Virus record (IMG/VR): IMGVR_UViG_3300023443_000216
Span: 1-55,748 of that record
DNA length: 55,748 nucleotides
Direction: 5' to 3' (one strand)
From: a virus
The notes under the pieces are model-generated. The model did no database searches, was not told where the DNA came from, and saw only the letters and a program-made list of their open reading frames with translations. Numbering within the stretch: position 1 is the stretch's first letter; the number at the start of each line of letters is the position of its first letter. A program made the translations under genes and the position numbers. Below, piece by piece: positions 1 to 8,486 of this stretch.

Positions 1-102
1 CAACTGACGGATTCTCTCTCTGGTGAGTCCTAGATAATCTCCTATTTGTTGTAATGTTAGTGAATATTGATTTCTTTTTTTCATCATAAATTCATTGTAC
101 AC
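1..102 (-). CDS. 5' fragment of a second HTH-HNH gene copy (runs off the edge)
   Basis: Because of the inverted repeat, the minus strand from 102 to 1 encodes the same first 34 residues as the plus-strand HNH gene at 246, including most of its helix-turn-helix. The rest is outside the window. If the repeat is an assembly artefact, this fragment is not a real gene. The upstream -35 hexamer of the plus copy lies outside the repeat and is not duplicated. Confidence 0.35.
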   Translation of the reverse strand, partial: MYNEFMMKKRNQYSLTLQQIGDYLGLTRERIRQL

Positions 103-103
103 A
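1..103. repeat. Left arm of a 103-bp inverted repeat
   Basis: Bases 1-103 are the exact reverse complement of 245-347, with about 141 bp between the arms. The match fails from base 104 inward. The left arm may extend past the window edge. It contains the 5' end of the HNH gene at 246-776 in opposite orientation. It could be a second divergent gene copy, a terminal inverted repeat, or an assembly or amplification chimera at a contig end. Confidence 0.95.
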
Positions 104-226
104 AGCATTATCGGCAATGCCGCGTTCTTCAGAACGAAAAATCGGGATATGGTCCTATTGGCAAAGCATACACCTCTAGTAACCAAAGCCTTCTAGTCTA
201 AGGTAATCATAGATATCTGTCAAGAC

Positions 227-254
227 TTGACAATAAGGTATAACTGTGTACAAT
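227..254 (+). promoter_or_regulatory. Candidate sigma-70-type promoter for the HNH gene
   Basis: A perfect TTGACA at 227-232 is followed after 16 bp by TACAAT at 249-254. Initiation would then fall near 261, on the in-frame ATG ATG at 261-266, giving a leaderless message. A competing reading is translation from GTG 246 with AAGG at 235-238, which needs a promoter further upstream. Motif inspection only. Confidence 0.35.
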
Positions 255-347
255 GAATTTATGATGAAAAAAAGAAATCAATATTCACTAACATTACAAC
301 AAATAGGAGATTATCTAGGACTCACCAGAGAGAGAATCCGTCAGTTG
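245..347. repeat. Right arm of the 103-bp inverted repeat
   Basis: Exact reverse complement of 1-103. This arm contains the start and HTH-coding part of the HNH gene 246-776. The intervening 104-244 has no convincing ORF. It holds two short dyads, GGCAATGCC and CGTTCT-TC-AGAACG. Confidence 0.95.
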
Positions 348-776
348 GAAACCCAAAATCATCCAAGGTATCTAAATGCATGTGAATCATTAAAAGATCT
401 GAACAAAGAGAAAATAGCAATCAGAAACTATATAACTTGGAAAAAAGCCAACCCCGAATTGGAATACAAACAAAGATTCTATAATCGTACTACCCAAGTT
501 TTACATAGAAATGATTTAGGATATTGTTGGGTATGGGATGGTTGTATACACCAAAATGGTTATGCGAGAGTTTCGTTTAAAGGCCGTAGTACATGGGCAC
601 ACCAGACTAGCTATATTATAAGTCGTGGTCCCATTCCACCTTCTTTATGTGTCTTGCATCACTGTGATATTCGTGCTTGTGTCAATCCTGAACATCTGTA
701 TATTGGTACCTATAAAGATAATGCAAGGGATAGAGATACAAGAGGTAGAGGCAGATGGAAAAATAAAGTGCAATAA
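246..776 (+). CDS. HTH-HNH homing endonuclease (HNH_3 type)
   Basis: A 176-aa protein. Residues about 14-36 form a sigma-70 region 4-like helix-turn-helix (LQQIGDYLGLTRERIRQLE), a domain often joined to phage homing nucleases for DNA recognition. The C-terminal third is an HNH module with 'CVLHHCD', 'CVNPEHL' and 'GTYKDNARD', typical of HNH_3 enzymes. It likely makes site-specific nicks or breaks that promote its own spread. GTG 246 has AAGG 7 nt upstream, but ATG 261 or 264 is also possible. It opposes the minus-strand operon and ends in the T-tract of that operon's terminator. Function by family; target unknown. Confidence 0.8.
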   Translation: MYNEFMMKKRNQYSLTLQQIGDYLGLTRERIRQLETQNHPRYLNACESLKDLNKEKIAIRNYITWKKANPELEYKQRFYNRTTQVLHRNDLGYCWVWDGCIHQNGYARVSFKGRSTWAHQTSYIISRGPIPPSLCVLHHCDIRACVNPEHLYIGTYKDNARDRDTRGRGRWKNKVQ

Positions 777-801
777 AAAAAGGAAGCCATTTCTGACTCC
801 C
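775..801 (-). terminator. Intrinsic terminator of the sugar operon
   Basis: On the minus strand a 7-bp stem (GGGAGTC with GGCTTCC, two G-U pairs) and a 6-nt loop are followed directly by seven T. It lies about 35 bp beyond the last minus-strand gene (837-1067), where the left operon should end. It also abuts the stop of the plus-strand HNH gene. Confidence 0.75.
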
Positions 802-836
802 TCTAAAGGACCGAGTACCGCTTTACCGAAGCTACA

Positions 837-1067
837 TTAACACTCTATCGTCACCATATCTGGTCTATTGGCAAGTAAGCACTTAGTACCATCACTCATA
901 GTAATCTCATAAAGGTCTACTAGCTTAACACTGGATTTGAATTCAACAGAAAAAGGAACTACTTCTTCTACAACTGATTGTCGTGTTGGTAAAAGACCAA
1001 ATAATAATCCAGACATACTAGCTACAAGTAACACACCGATCAATGTTATTATTAACGTTTTTGCCAT
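837..1067 (-). CDS. Small single-pass membrane protein
   Basis: A 76-aa protein starting MAKTLIITLIGV. Residues 4-27 form one hydrophobic helix; the rest is polar and probably outside the membrane, with two cysteines near the C-terminus. The ATG at 1067 overlaps the upstream stop as TAATG, so it is preferred over an in-frame TTG at 1088. It is the last gene of the operon. No family recognised; a membrane-anchored accessory protein is the most that can be said. Confidence 0.6.
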   Translation of the reverse strand: MAKTLIITLIGVLLVASMSGLLFGLLPTRQSVVEEVVPFSVEFKSSVKLVDLYEITMSDGTKCLLANRPDMVTIEC

Positions 1068-1252
1068 TATGCCGTAAACTGTCTCCAATAAAGATCCGCT
1101 ACATCACGTGCTGGTATGGCTATATGGTCACAAGAATATAACTGTTCTTTGTCATTGTAGTTCCATCTGCATTCTCTTTCCGGACTGTGCATCTCTCTGT
1201 GTAATCGTTTGAGTATAGCATGTATTTGTTTATCGGTAGTACACTGCGCCAC
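1067..1252 (-). CDS. Hypothetical protein
   Basis: A 61-aa polar protein starting at GTG 1252, which overlaps the upstream stop as TAGTG, and ending in a TAATG overlap with the next gene. It has two cysteines (C4, C28) and 'RLHREMHSPERECRW'. No membrane segment and no recognised domain. Support is mainly the overlap on both sides. Confidence 0.55.
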   Translation of the reverse strand: MAQCTTDKQIHAILKRLHREMHSPERECRWNYNDKEQLYSCDHIAIPARDVADLYWRQFTA

Positions 1253-1530
1253 TATCTATGATACCTCGGACAATCACACAACTTACATTTTCCAATAACA
1301 CTACCGCGAATATATCTCAATCCTAGCGTAACAACTACATGATCATTTTTATGGTGTTCACAGCAAGCATTTTTGTTGTTACGCTCAATCCAATCATCGT
1401 CTTTAGTCAATGTACGCTCTCTACGTATGAACTCAGCTACTACAACAGTGCCTATCAGGAATATCAAAACCCAAAAAGAAAACAAAAATACAGTACCTAA
1501 TTGCACAAGTAGATTAAGTTGTGTCTCCAT
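1252..1530 (-). CDS. Membrane-anchored small zinc-binding-like protein
   Basis: A 92-aa protein. Residues about 8-33 are a transmembrane helix near the N-terminus. A cytoplasmic-looking tail follows with 'CCEHH' and 'CKLCDC', a pattern suited to binding one zinc ion. Its start overlaps the end of the methyltransferase gene by 17 bp. Unknown function. Confidence 0.6.
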   Translation of the reverse strand: METQLNLLVQLGTVFLFSFWVLIFLIGTVVVAEFIRRERTLTKDDDWIERNNKNACCEHHKNDHVVVTLGLRYIRGSVIGKCKLCDCPRYHR

Positions 1531-2203
1531 CCCTTATTTCCTCTCTAAGATCCCAACACAGCATTATATTATCAAATAGTGGTGCATCACCAAATACAAC
1601 TAAAGCCCAACCACGCCACCCAAATTTAGGTTCATAATTGGGATAGATAAGCTGCTTAACTCTAGGCATCAACTCCTCTGGTATATCCTCTACAATCTTT
1701 TCCCAACTTAGCTTACCATAAGACTCATACCAATCATAACCAAAATCTGGACGTTCTGGCACAAGGAAGTCATCAAAGAGTATATACCCACCGCTCCAAC
1801 GTTCTAAGATTATAGCAGTCTCTTCCCCTAGATCGCAACCCCAACCATGACTATGTGCATCAAGCCAGAAAAGTGTAGGCAAACTATATGGGGTAATTTC
1901 TTTCAAAAAATCTAAGCTGTGTTTATTATATGGTTGTATGTTGTTATGATTAGCAAAATTCTTACATGCGGTTTCTAGTGTCTTAAAATCGGTTTCAGCA
2001 GTAAAACATTCTACATGTGGATACATCCTAGCAAAATAACCTACAGTACTACCAGCCTCTGTACCAGTCTCTACAAATTGATTTACATGTTCAGCAAGTG
2101 TATCAACTACCTGCAAAAGATAAGGGTCACCGTGAAATCCAGTAGGACAGTAGATATTTATACGCCTTGCATTATCGTCTATTTCATTTTTTACCGTTGA
2201 CAT
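1514..2203 (-). CDS. Class I SAM-dependent methyltransferase
   Basis: A 229-aa protein. The SAM-binding motif I is 'FVETGTEAGSTVGYFA' (about residues 43-58), followed by the acidic end of strand 2 in 'CFTAETD' and by 'FWLDAHSHGWG', as in the Methyltransf_24-type Rossmann methyltransferases common in glycan clusters. In context it probably O-methylates a sugar made or transferred by this operon. The exact acceptor cannot be read from sequence. It follows the glycosyltransferase gene after about 80 bp with no convincing ORF. Confidence 0.75.
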   Translation of the reverse strand: MSTVKNEIDDNARRINIYCPTGFHGDPYLLQVVDTLAEHVNQFVETGTEAGSTVGYFARMYPHVECFTAETDFKTLETACKNFANHNNIQPYNKHSLDFLKEITPYSLPTLFWLDAHSHGWGCDLGEETAIILERWSGGYILFDDFLVPERPDFGYDWYESYGKLSWEKIVEDIPEELMPRVKQLIYPNYEPKFGWRGWALVVFGDAPLFDNIMLCWDLREEIRDGDTT

Positions 2204-2283
2204 CTAGCTCACCAATTCCCTAATGAAAATCACAAACATCATAGTCGTAATACCTAAACCAAACCCGAATATAACCTGGTGAC

Positions 2284-3462
2284 CTATGGACATACTTCCT
2301 CCAACTTATCCACAACTCTACCAGCACTCTTAGCTGTACAAAACTTACTCTCAAACGTCTCCCTTGCTGCATGTCCCATTTCCAATCTTTTATCTGGTGA
2401 TGCTGATAGATACCTAATTGATGCTGCAATATCCCAACCATTATCCAAAAGTGCGACATTTACTCCATTCTCAAACTCAGGTTGTCCTAGACCATTGGCA
2501 CTGTGAGCTACAATACAAGATCCAAGAGACATAGCCTCTACCAACCGTGTACGCACTCCTACAGTAATAGCAGTAGGGCATAAGAATATATCAGCCTGCA
2601 ACATTTCTTTGCGTATGTCTTCTACATAACCTACAAACTCTATCTGAGGATACTGTTGAAATCTATTCTTCAAATCTGACATGAGAATATCACCACCACA
2701 GATACGCCATTCATAATCATCTATGTCGTCCATACACGGTAGTATATTTTCGACCAAATAGTACAAACTAGACAGTGTAGCCATACCTGTAAGGTGACCT
2801 GCTAGAAGTATACGTGGTTTGGAATTATTAGGCATATCCTCCTTACGCCTACGCCAACCAGGAAAAACAGAATCAGGAACAGGCATGGGTAGATATTCCA
2901 TTTGAAGTCCTATACTTTGAAACCATTTAGCACTCTGTTCAGCAGTACAAAAAGCATAATCACAAGATTGAACCAAAGGCAGATATGCTTGTTTTTTTGA
3001 TATACTACGATTGTGTATCTGTACAATTTCGTTGTAGTTCAACACCCTATCCCTGTGTTCATATTGCATACGGTAACAATCTATCAGGTGTTCAGGATCA
3101 CCCACTAAAACAACACGAGGTACAGATTGGTCATAAGCAGCACACCATGCCATATGCCAAGACCCTAAACTGGTGATAACATCCGGTTGGATCTGTGCCA
3201 ACATTTCTGAAATGGCCATAGGATGAAGACCACGCTTGAAATCCATTGCAACAACCTGCACACCTCTAGCACGTAGTGCGGCAATACCATATTGATCTTC
3301 TTGTGATAAATTACCTTCACTATCTACTGAGCCTGTAATATAGAGAACAAATATTTGATGGCCACGCGCACGCAACTCTTCAGTGATAGCCCATTGATTA
3401 AGCTTGGGACCACCTCCTGTAGACATAGGTAAATTACGTTCACATACCATTACTACTTTCAT
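2284..3462 (-). CDS. GT4-family (group 1) glycosyltransferase
   Basis: A 392-aa retaining glycosyltransferase of GT-B fold. The N-terminal Rossmann domain begins MKVVMVCERNLP with 'GGGPKLNQWAITEEL'. The C-terminal donor-binding domain has 'RILLAGHLTG' and the signature 'TRLVEAMSLGSCIVAHS', whose glutamate contacts the nucleotide-sugar ribose. ATG 3462 is chosen because GGAGG lies 9 nt upstream; GTG 3468 is too close to it. It overlaps the preceding methyltransferase by 23 bp. Likely transfers one of the sugars made by this operon to a surface glycan; donor and acceptor are unknown. Confidence 0.85.
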   Translation of the reverse strand: MKVVMVCERNLPMSTGGGPKLNQWAITEELRARGHQIFVLYITGSVDSEGNLSQEDQYGIAALRARGVQVVAMDFKRGLHPMAISEMLAQIQPDVITSLGSWHMAWCAAYDQSVPRVVLVGDPEHLIDCYRMQYEHRDRVLNYNEIVQIHNRSISKKQAYLPLVQSCDYAFCTAEQSAKWFQSIGLQMEYLPMPVPDSVFPGWRRRKEDMPNNSKPRILLAGHLTGMATLSSLYYLVENILPCMDDIDDYEWRICGGDILMSDLKNRFQQYPQIEFVGYVEDIRKEMLQADIFLCPTAITVGVRTRLVEAMSLGSCIVAHSANGLGQPEFENGVNVALLDNGWDIAASIRYLSASPDKRLEMGHAARETFESKFCTAKSAGRVVDKLEEVCP

Positions 3463-4303
3463 TATCACGTTCCTCCATTATCACATCTGTTAAACCGTGT
3501 CTTAAAATATTTAGCCCTACCTGCTCTATCGCTATTTCTCTAGATAGCCATTCTATTTTGTCATACTTAAGATATGGATAATTTTTAAAGTAATCATTGT
3601 TCCATCTTGTAGCTTGGAGCATATTATAGGTTTCTGCCCACTTACGAAATTCACCTGGATCTTCAGCAATATTATTTAGATACCAAAATTGTTCAGCCAA
3701 TAGTGATCCAGCTTTTTGGTATTTACTTCTGATAGTGATATCATCTTCCATCTTCACTCGCATATAGTGTTGATAACATGCGTCAACATCAGACAAAGAC
3801 AACCGGCGATTAACTTTAGCAACTAATACTTTATGAAAACGTTCTATTTGGGTTAACATACCATTAGCTAGTAATGCATCTAAACATATAGTTACAGCCA
3901 GATTTGCAATATCTCCCCTTATAGAAGTTTCGTAATCATCAAAAATTACAATCCCTTCTTCAGATAAGTGTGGTATCCATACATCTATGTCTGTTATGAT
4001 GCTCTTGAAATCGTGACCACCATCAACAAAAAGTAAATCTATCGTACCATTGTTCCATTCATTAGCAGCAGTCTGAGAGTCTATACCTAAAAAATTAACA
4101 CCTAAACTGGTTAATACATCATCAATCCCAGAGTATGGATATGGATCAATCGTGTACACAGTAGCGTTAGATGTACTCTTTAATAACCAAGCAGTACCGC
4201 CAAGTCCTGTACCTATCTCTACTACTATCCCTGTTTGTGGAACATTAACAGCATATTTACGTATTTGCTCCCATTCCCTATCCGTAAAATCTGTATGAAG
4301 CAC
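3440..4303 (-). CDS. Class I SAM-dependent methyltransferase
   Basis: A 287-aa protein with motif I 'VVEIGTGLGGTAWLL' (about residues 28-42), acidic motif 'VYTIDPYPY', and 'IDLLFVDGGHDF' plus 'GIVIFDDYE', the pattern of Methyltransf_24/cephalosporin-hydroxylase-like methyltransferases. The C-terminal third is unassigned and contains aromatic residues that may form the acceptor site. It starts one base into the stop of the aldo-keto reductase gene. Probably acts on a sugar or glycan, with the other methyltransferase at 1514-2203. Confidence 0.75.
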   Translation of the reverse strand: MLHTDFTDREWEQIRKYAVNVPQTGIVVEIGTGLGGTAWLLKSTSNATVYTIDPYPYSGIDDVLTSLGVNFLGIDSQTAANEWNNGTIDLLFVDGGHDFKSIITDIDVWIPHLSEEGIVIFDDYETSIRGDIANLAVTICLDALLANGMLTQIERFHKVLVAKVNRRLSLSDVDACYQHYMRVKMEDDITIRSKYQKAGSLLAEQFWYLNNIAEDPGEFRKWAETYNMLQATRWNNDYFKNYPYLKYDKIEWLSREIAIEQVGLNILRHGLTDVIMEERDNESSNGM

Positions 4304-5232
4304 TAAGTACTCCCTAAAAAGAATTCATGCTGGTTGTATATCTCTCGTATCTCTTCCACTTCATCATCTGACAAGGCAACAGATCTTATATTCTCCAACA
4401 CTTCTTCAACATGCATCATGCCTGGTATCGTAGTAGATATAGCATCATGTGCAAGAACAAATCCTAAAGCTAACTGTGCTGCTGTTCTATTACCCTCAAG
4501 GTGTTCAAACAACATAGGTGCATCAGCCCATACTTTTATTTGGCGATTAGACCAATGCCTTCTGTGATCATCCTTCCCCATGCTACCTATGTAACCTTTA
4601 AGCACATTTGATAGAAACCCAAAACACAAAGGCGTACGTGCTATGACCCCAATTCCCAAATGAACAGCTTTATCAAATAATTCATTGTCTCTAGCACGTT
4701 GATCAATCATTGAGAAATTAGTTTGTATGACTTCTATGCAATCTACAAAGCGAAAATCATACGGTGAATCTAGTGATATGCCAATAGATCTAATCTTCCC
4801 CTCATCCTTAAAAGTCATCATCAGTGATAAAGCACTAGCAACCATTTCTACGGGTGGGCTATGCAACTGGTATACATCTATGTAATCTGTCCTAAGACGC
4901 CTTAAACTGGCTTCTAGTGCACTCCTGAGATGTTCTGGTGAGAAGTCCTGGGGTGCAGGAGGTGTAGTGTGATATAAGCTCCCGCCTTTAGTGGCTATGA
5001 CAACCTCATGCCGGACTTTCTCAAACACTTTACCTATAAGTTCTTCACTGTGCCCATCGCCATAGATATCAGCAGTATCATAGAAATTGATACCATTTGC
5101 ATAAGCTGCTTCTAGTGTTCGTTTGGATTCTTTGTCTTTTGTTGGACCATAAGCATCTCCCCCTATGCCCCATGCACCAAACCCAATTTCCGAGACTTCA
5201 ATACCTGTGTTACCTAATTGTCTATATTTCAT
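4303..5232 (-). CDS. Aldo/keto reductase
   Basis: A 309-aa NAD(P)H-dependent oxidoreductase of the AKR TIM-barrel family and of normal length. It shows N-terminal 'LGNTGIEVSEIGFGAWGIGG' and the catalytic tetrad in 'FYDTADIYG' (Asp, Tyr), 'IATKGG' (Lys) and 'YQLHSP' (His). It reduces a carbonyl on a sugar or sugar-nucleotide. Similar genes sit in deoxysugar and capsule clusters. Substrate not deducible. Start overlaps the upstream zinc-protein gene by 4 bp (ATGA). Confidence 0.85.
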   Translation of the reverse strand: MKYRQLGNTGIEVSEIGFGAWGIGGDAYGPTKDKESKRTLEAAYANGINFYDTADIYGDGHSEELIGKVFEKVRHEVVIATKGGSLYHTTPPAPQDFSPEHLRSALEASLRRLRTDYIDVYQLHSPPVEMVASALSLMMTFKDEGKIRSIGISLDSPYDFRFVDCIEVIQTNFSMIDQRARDNELFDKAVHLGIGVIARTPLCFGFLSNVLKGYIGSMGKDDHRRHWSNRQIKVWADAPMLFEHLEGNRTAAQLALGFVLAHDAISTTIPGMMHVEEVLENIRSVALSDDEVEEIREIYNQHEFFLGST

Positions 5233-5501
5233 AATTTCAAATTGGGATATCTATCTAAAATCAATTGACGCAATACATCAGTATCCTTCCGCCTGACAAA
5301 TGATTTATTCTCTGAACGTAAATAGATTAAAGTAGCACGAAAACTATCCTCCAATCTACGCATACAGGTATCACAAAACCAAACCTCTTCTATATCCCCA
5401 TGTTCACGGACACTCTGATTAGGAATATACCTGTAATCATCATTACCTGCCAGTAAAATTGAGAAAATACCTTCTTGAAAACATCCATTACAATTATTCA
5501 T
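5229..5501 (-). CDS. Small CxxC/CxxC zinc-binding-like protein
   Basis: A 90-aa protein with C4-x2-C7 and C43-x2-C46, a four-cysteine arrangement fitting one zinc ion. The C-terminal half is helical and charged. It is embedded in the sugar operon with overlaps on both sides (8 bp and 4 bp), but nothing suggests an enzymatic role. No family recognised. Confidence 0.6.
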   Translation of the reverse strand: MNNCNGCFQEGIFSILLAGNDDYRYIPNQSVREHGDIEEVWFCDTCMRRLEDSFRATLIYLRSENKSFVRRKDTDVLRQLILDRYPNLKL

Positions 5502-6468
5502 TATTTCTTATCTTACTTCCTGTCCGTATCTTCTCTGGATCTGTTTCCATCATGTTCTTGTACCATAGTATAGTCTGTTGGAGTGCTACTTTAAAGGGGG
5601 TATACTCGAAATTAGATAGATTGATGAAGCGTGAATTGTCTGTACTCTTGTGGTAGGGTCCACTGGGTTTACTGGTATCCCATTTAATGCGTTCTGGATC
5701 AACGTCCATTTCTTCAGCAATCATAAGGGCGATAGCACTAACACTATTCTCTTCAGTGGTTCCTACATTTAATATCTGTTCTTCGTCATAGTTCTCAAGA
5801 CACCACATGTATGCCCTAGCTAAATCCTGAGCATAGGTTATCTCTCGTAATGGTGTACCATCTCCCCACAACTCTATATCGGGCCATTGATAACGATCTC
5901 CCCACCACGCTTTGTAGAACTTCCCGATAAGTGCAGCAGTCATGTTGCTGTCTTCAGGACCAAAATAATCATTCTCACCAAAGATACCATTAGGAACAAG
6001 ACCTATAACATTAATACCATATTCCTGCCGGTAGGCTCTAATCATAGGATCAATCAAACGTTTAGCAGAAGCATAGGCGTAGTTGGATTTATCTGGTCGC
6101 CCATAATATATATGATATTCTATCCGTGGATCTATATCATTAGGAGGATACATACCAGAAGATAAGGTCATAATAACCTTTTTAACACCACACAACCTAG
6201 CTGCTTCCAAGACATTCAAATCCATACGCACGTTGTCCCTGAGAAGCGTAGCAGGATGATCAGCACTTATACCCACACCCCCACTAACAGCAGCACAGTG
6301 GATAACATAATCTGGATTAATGGTTCTCATTTCTGAAACAGTGTTTAGTGCTAATCGTAAATCGTGCTTAGAATCCCAATAGAAAAACTTATACCATTGA
6401 TGATTATCCTCAATAGCCTTAAATGCAGAACCTAGAACACCATTACCGCCAGTTATTAAGATTCTCAT
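5494..6468 (-). CDS. GDP-L-fucose synthase-like epimerase/reductase (SDR)
   Basis: A 324-aa extended short-chain dehydrogenase. NAD(P)-binding 'GGNGVLGSAF' is at residues 7-16, and the catalytic Tyr-Lys pair is in 'YAYASAK' (about 128-134). 'VPNGIFGENDYF' matches the substrate loop of GDP-fucose synthases (Fcl/WcaG). In Campylobacter capsule clusters a paralogue of this enzyme reduces keto-GDP-heptose. With gmhA and hddA in the same operon, a GDP-heptose intermediate is the likely substrate. Fucose synthesis is less likely because no GDP-mannose 4,6-dehydratase is visible. Confidence 0.8.
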   Translation of the reverse strand: MRILITGGNGVLGSAFKAIEDNHQWYKFFYWDSKHDLRLALNTVSEMRTINPDYVIHCAAVSGGVGISADHPATLLRDNVRMDLNVLEAARLCGVKKVIMTLSSGMYPPNDIDPRIEYHIYYGRPDKSNYAYASAKRLIDPMIRAYRQEYGINVIGLVPNGIFGENDYFGPEDSNMTAALIGKFYKAWWGDRYQWPDIELWGDGTPLREITYAQDLARAYMWCLENYDEEQILNVGTTEENSVSAIALMIAEEMDVDPERIKWDTSKPSGPYHKSTDNSRFINLSNFEYTPFKVALQQTILWYKNMMETDPEKIRTGSKIRNNE

Positions 6469-7406
6469 ACACTCCTTACTGGTCCCATACTACTACAAAC
6501 ATTCATCACAGTTTTAACGATACCATCCACATCACACCCCCATTCTTTGTGCAACTCCTCTCGTGTGTGTACACCTATTACAAGTTCATCTGGTGGTCCT
6601 AATCGTAGAAGTTTTGGGGGATCAGCATGATCAGCATAGTACGAAGCAATAGAACTAAATAACCCCCCAATAGGGCTGTGTTCTTCCACCACAACAATCA
6701 TACCCGCTTCATCATATGCAAGATAATCTAACAGTCCAACATCCAAGGGTTTTATAGTGTGCATTTGATATGCTTCTATGCCAATATAATGTTTTTCTTC
6801 TAGTTTGAAGGCTGCTGCTATAGTATGCGTCGCCATATCCCCAGTACTAATGAATACAACCTCACTACCATTGTGTATCCTCCTTGCCTTACCTATTGTA
6901 ATTTCTTCTCCACAATAGTTGAGTTCACCATAACGTCCTATACGCATGTAAGAAGGACCATCTACAGCAAGTAGTTGTGGCAAGAGTGCTGATACTTCCT
7001 CTGGTGATCCTGGTGCAGTTACAATCATACCAGGCAACATGGACATCAACCCTAAGTCTTCAGCAGCGTGATGTGTGGGGCCAGCAGAAGCATAAGTATA
7101 TCCACCTCCAGCACCTATAAGAACAACAGGAAGCTTTTGGTAATTGACAGCAACACGTATCTGCTCGAAAGCACGTCCTGTTAAAAAAGAAGCGATACTG
7201 TATACAATAGGACGATAACCTTCCATAGCCAACCCTGCTGCAACATCTACCAAAGCTGCTTCAGCTATACCAACATTTATATACCTGTCTGGGAACTTTT
7301 CTTTATAGGAATCAAATACACCAAAGCCTAGATCTCCAACAAGGAGTATTACACGTTCATCATCTGTAGCAAGTTGTAAAAGTGTATCAGCTAAAGCTTT
7401 TCTCAT
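6465..7406 (-). CDS. Transketolase C-terminal subunit
   Basis: A 313-aa protein containing the transketolase pyrimidine-binding domain (residues about 1-165; 'YINVGIAEAALVDVAAGLA' holds the glutamate that activates thiamine diphosphate) and the C-terminal domain (about 180-300). With the N-terminal subunit encoded just upstream it forms a split transketolase, as in archaea and many capsule clusters. It overlaps the upstream gene by 4 bp. Probably makes sedoheptulose 7-phosphate for GmhA in this operon (inference). Confidence 0.88.
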   Translation of the reverse strand: MRKALADTLLQLATDDERVILLVGDLGFGVFDSYKEKFPDRYINVGIAEAALVDVAAGLAMEGYRPIVYSIASFLTGRAFEQIRVAVNYQKLPVVLIGAGGGYTYASAGPTHHAAEDLGLMSMLPGMIVTAPGSPEEVSALLPQLLAVDGPSYMRIGRYGELNYCGEEITIGKARRIHNGSEVVFISTGDMATHTIAAAFKLEEKHYIGIEAYQMHTIKPLDVGLLDYLAYDEAGMIVVVEEHSPIGGLFSSIASYYADHADPPKLLRLGPPDELVIGVHTREELHKEWGCDVDGIVKTVMNVCSSMGPVRSV

Positions 7407-8185
7407 GATTCCAACTCTATTAATGCATTAACTACTTCCTGAAAAGAGGGAACCCTGTAATGCCACAATACATCATCTTCCATAAAAGACACACCCTTAC
7501 CTGAAACTGTATTAGCAATCATAGCAAAAGGTAATTCTGCAGGATAGGGATTAATGGTCAGTTTATTAATAATTTCTTGAAAGTTATGTCCATCCACTCC
7601 AGCAGATTCCCATCCAAAAGCTCTAAACTTATTAACCAGCCAAGTTTCACCAGAGATATCGTCTGTCCTACCAACTGACTGTATTTTATTATAATCAACA
7701 ATAACTATGAGGTTATCAAGATTCTGTGCTCCAGCAAACTGTGCCGATTCCCAAACTGAGCCTTCATTGCACTCACCATCCCCCATAAGGACAACACAGC
7801 GTGCAGGAGAGTCTATCATCTTCAGTGCATAAGCAGCACCAGCAGCAATACCCAATCCATGACCAAGACTACCGGCAGACATACCTAAAAGTGGAAGTGT
7901 GTGTATATCAGGATGTGGCGTAAGTGGTGAACCAGGTGTAGCATATGAGTCTAGCCAGTCTTTGGGTATATAGCCCATCTCAGCATAGGTAGCGTAAAGT
8001 GCAGAACAAGCATGGCCCTTGCTGAAGTAGAACCTGTCAGATGGTCTGAGAAATCTTTTGTGGAGTGCCACTAGAATATCAACACAGGACAACGCACCAT
8101 TAAGATGCCCTTCACCACTATCATGAGACATCTGGACACACTTGGCACGTATACGCTTGGCACACTCTTCTAAGTCTTGGTACAT
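7403..8185 (-). CDS. Transketolase N-terminal subunit (thiamine diphosphate-binding)
   Basis: A 260-aa protein carrying the thiamine diphosphate and magnesium motif 'MGDGECNEGSVWESAQFA' through 'VDYNKIQ', plus 'SKGHACSALYA' and 'MSAGSLGHGLGIAAGAA', all typical of transketolase domain 1. With the 6465-7406 product it would move two-carbon units between sugar phosphates. The operon's gmhA needs sedoheptulose 7-phosphate, a transketolase product, which gives this host-like enzyme a clear local purpose. Confidence 0.9.
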   Translation of the reverse strand: MYQDLEECAKRIRAKCVQMSHDSGEGHLNGALSCVDILVALHKRFLRPSDRFYFSKGHACSALYATYAEMGYIPKDWLDSYATPGSPLTPHPDIHTLPLLGMSAGSLGHGLGIAAGAAYALKMIDSPARCVVLMGDGECNEGSVWESAQFAGAQNLDNLIVIVDYNKIQSVGRTDDISGETWLVNKFRAFGWESAGVDGHNFQEIINKLTINPYPAELPFAMIANTVSGKGVSFMEDDVLWHYRVPSFQEVVNALIELES

Positions 8186-8313
8186 ACTCTCTCGTTAATC
8201 TGTTTTAGAATTTGGTCTATTTTCGTACGATTACCTTTAGCTATTACTTTTCTCAATCTACGTCTTTCTCTGGGAGTTAGTTGCAGTTGAAGGGGATTTA
8301 TCTGAACATCCAT
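8170..8313 (-). CDS. Very small basic protein
   Basis: A 47-aa ORF, ATG 8313 to TAG 8170, filling the space between its neighbours with 16-bp overlaps on each side. The sequence (LTPRERRRLRKVIAKGN) is a basic, helical stretch. No family. Support is its tight placement and plausible composition; the ribosome site is weak. Confidence 0.4.
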   Translation of the reverse strand: MDVQINPLQLQLTPRERRRLRKVIAKGNRTKIDQILKQINERVCTKT

Positions 8314-8486
8314 GCCGTTTCTTTTCTAGCTTTCTTTCGACATTCTGGATAATCTTTATAATGCATCAGTATACGTTTTGTCCATACAGCAACAGGTTCT
8401 ATCCATATCTCATCTTCGCACATTGGACAAGTACAATAGATACTATGCTGTAAGCGAATCAAACAATTACAGATACTAATGTGCAT
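8298..8486 (-). CDS. Small cysteine-rich protein
   Basis: A 62-aa protein from ATG 8486, which overlaps the end of the RmlC-like gene by 11 bp. It has 'CNC', 'CTCPMC' and a later cysteine in 'YPECRKK', a likely zinc site. An in-frame TTG at 8510 would add 8 residues but lies deeper in the upstream gene. Unknown function. Confidence 0.5.
   Translation of the reverse strand: MHISICNCLIRLQHSIYCTCPMCEDEIWIEPVAVWTKRILMHYKDYPECRKKARKETAWMFR

Noticed and set aside
2220-2459. A 79-codon minus-strand frame at the end of the glycosyltransferase gene
   Set aside because: Most of it overlaps the well-supported GT4 gene in another frame, and it shows no domain or ribosome site.
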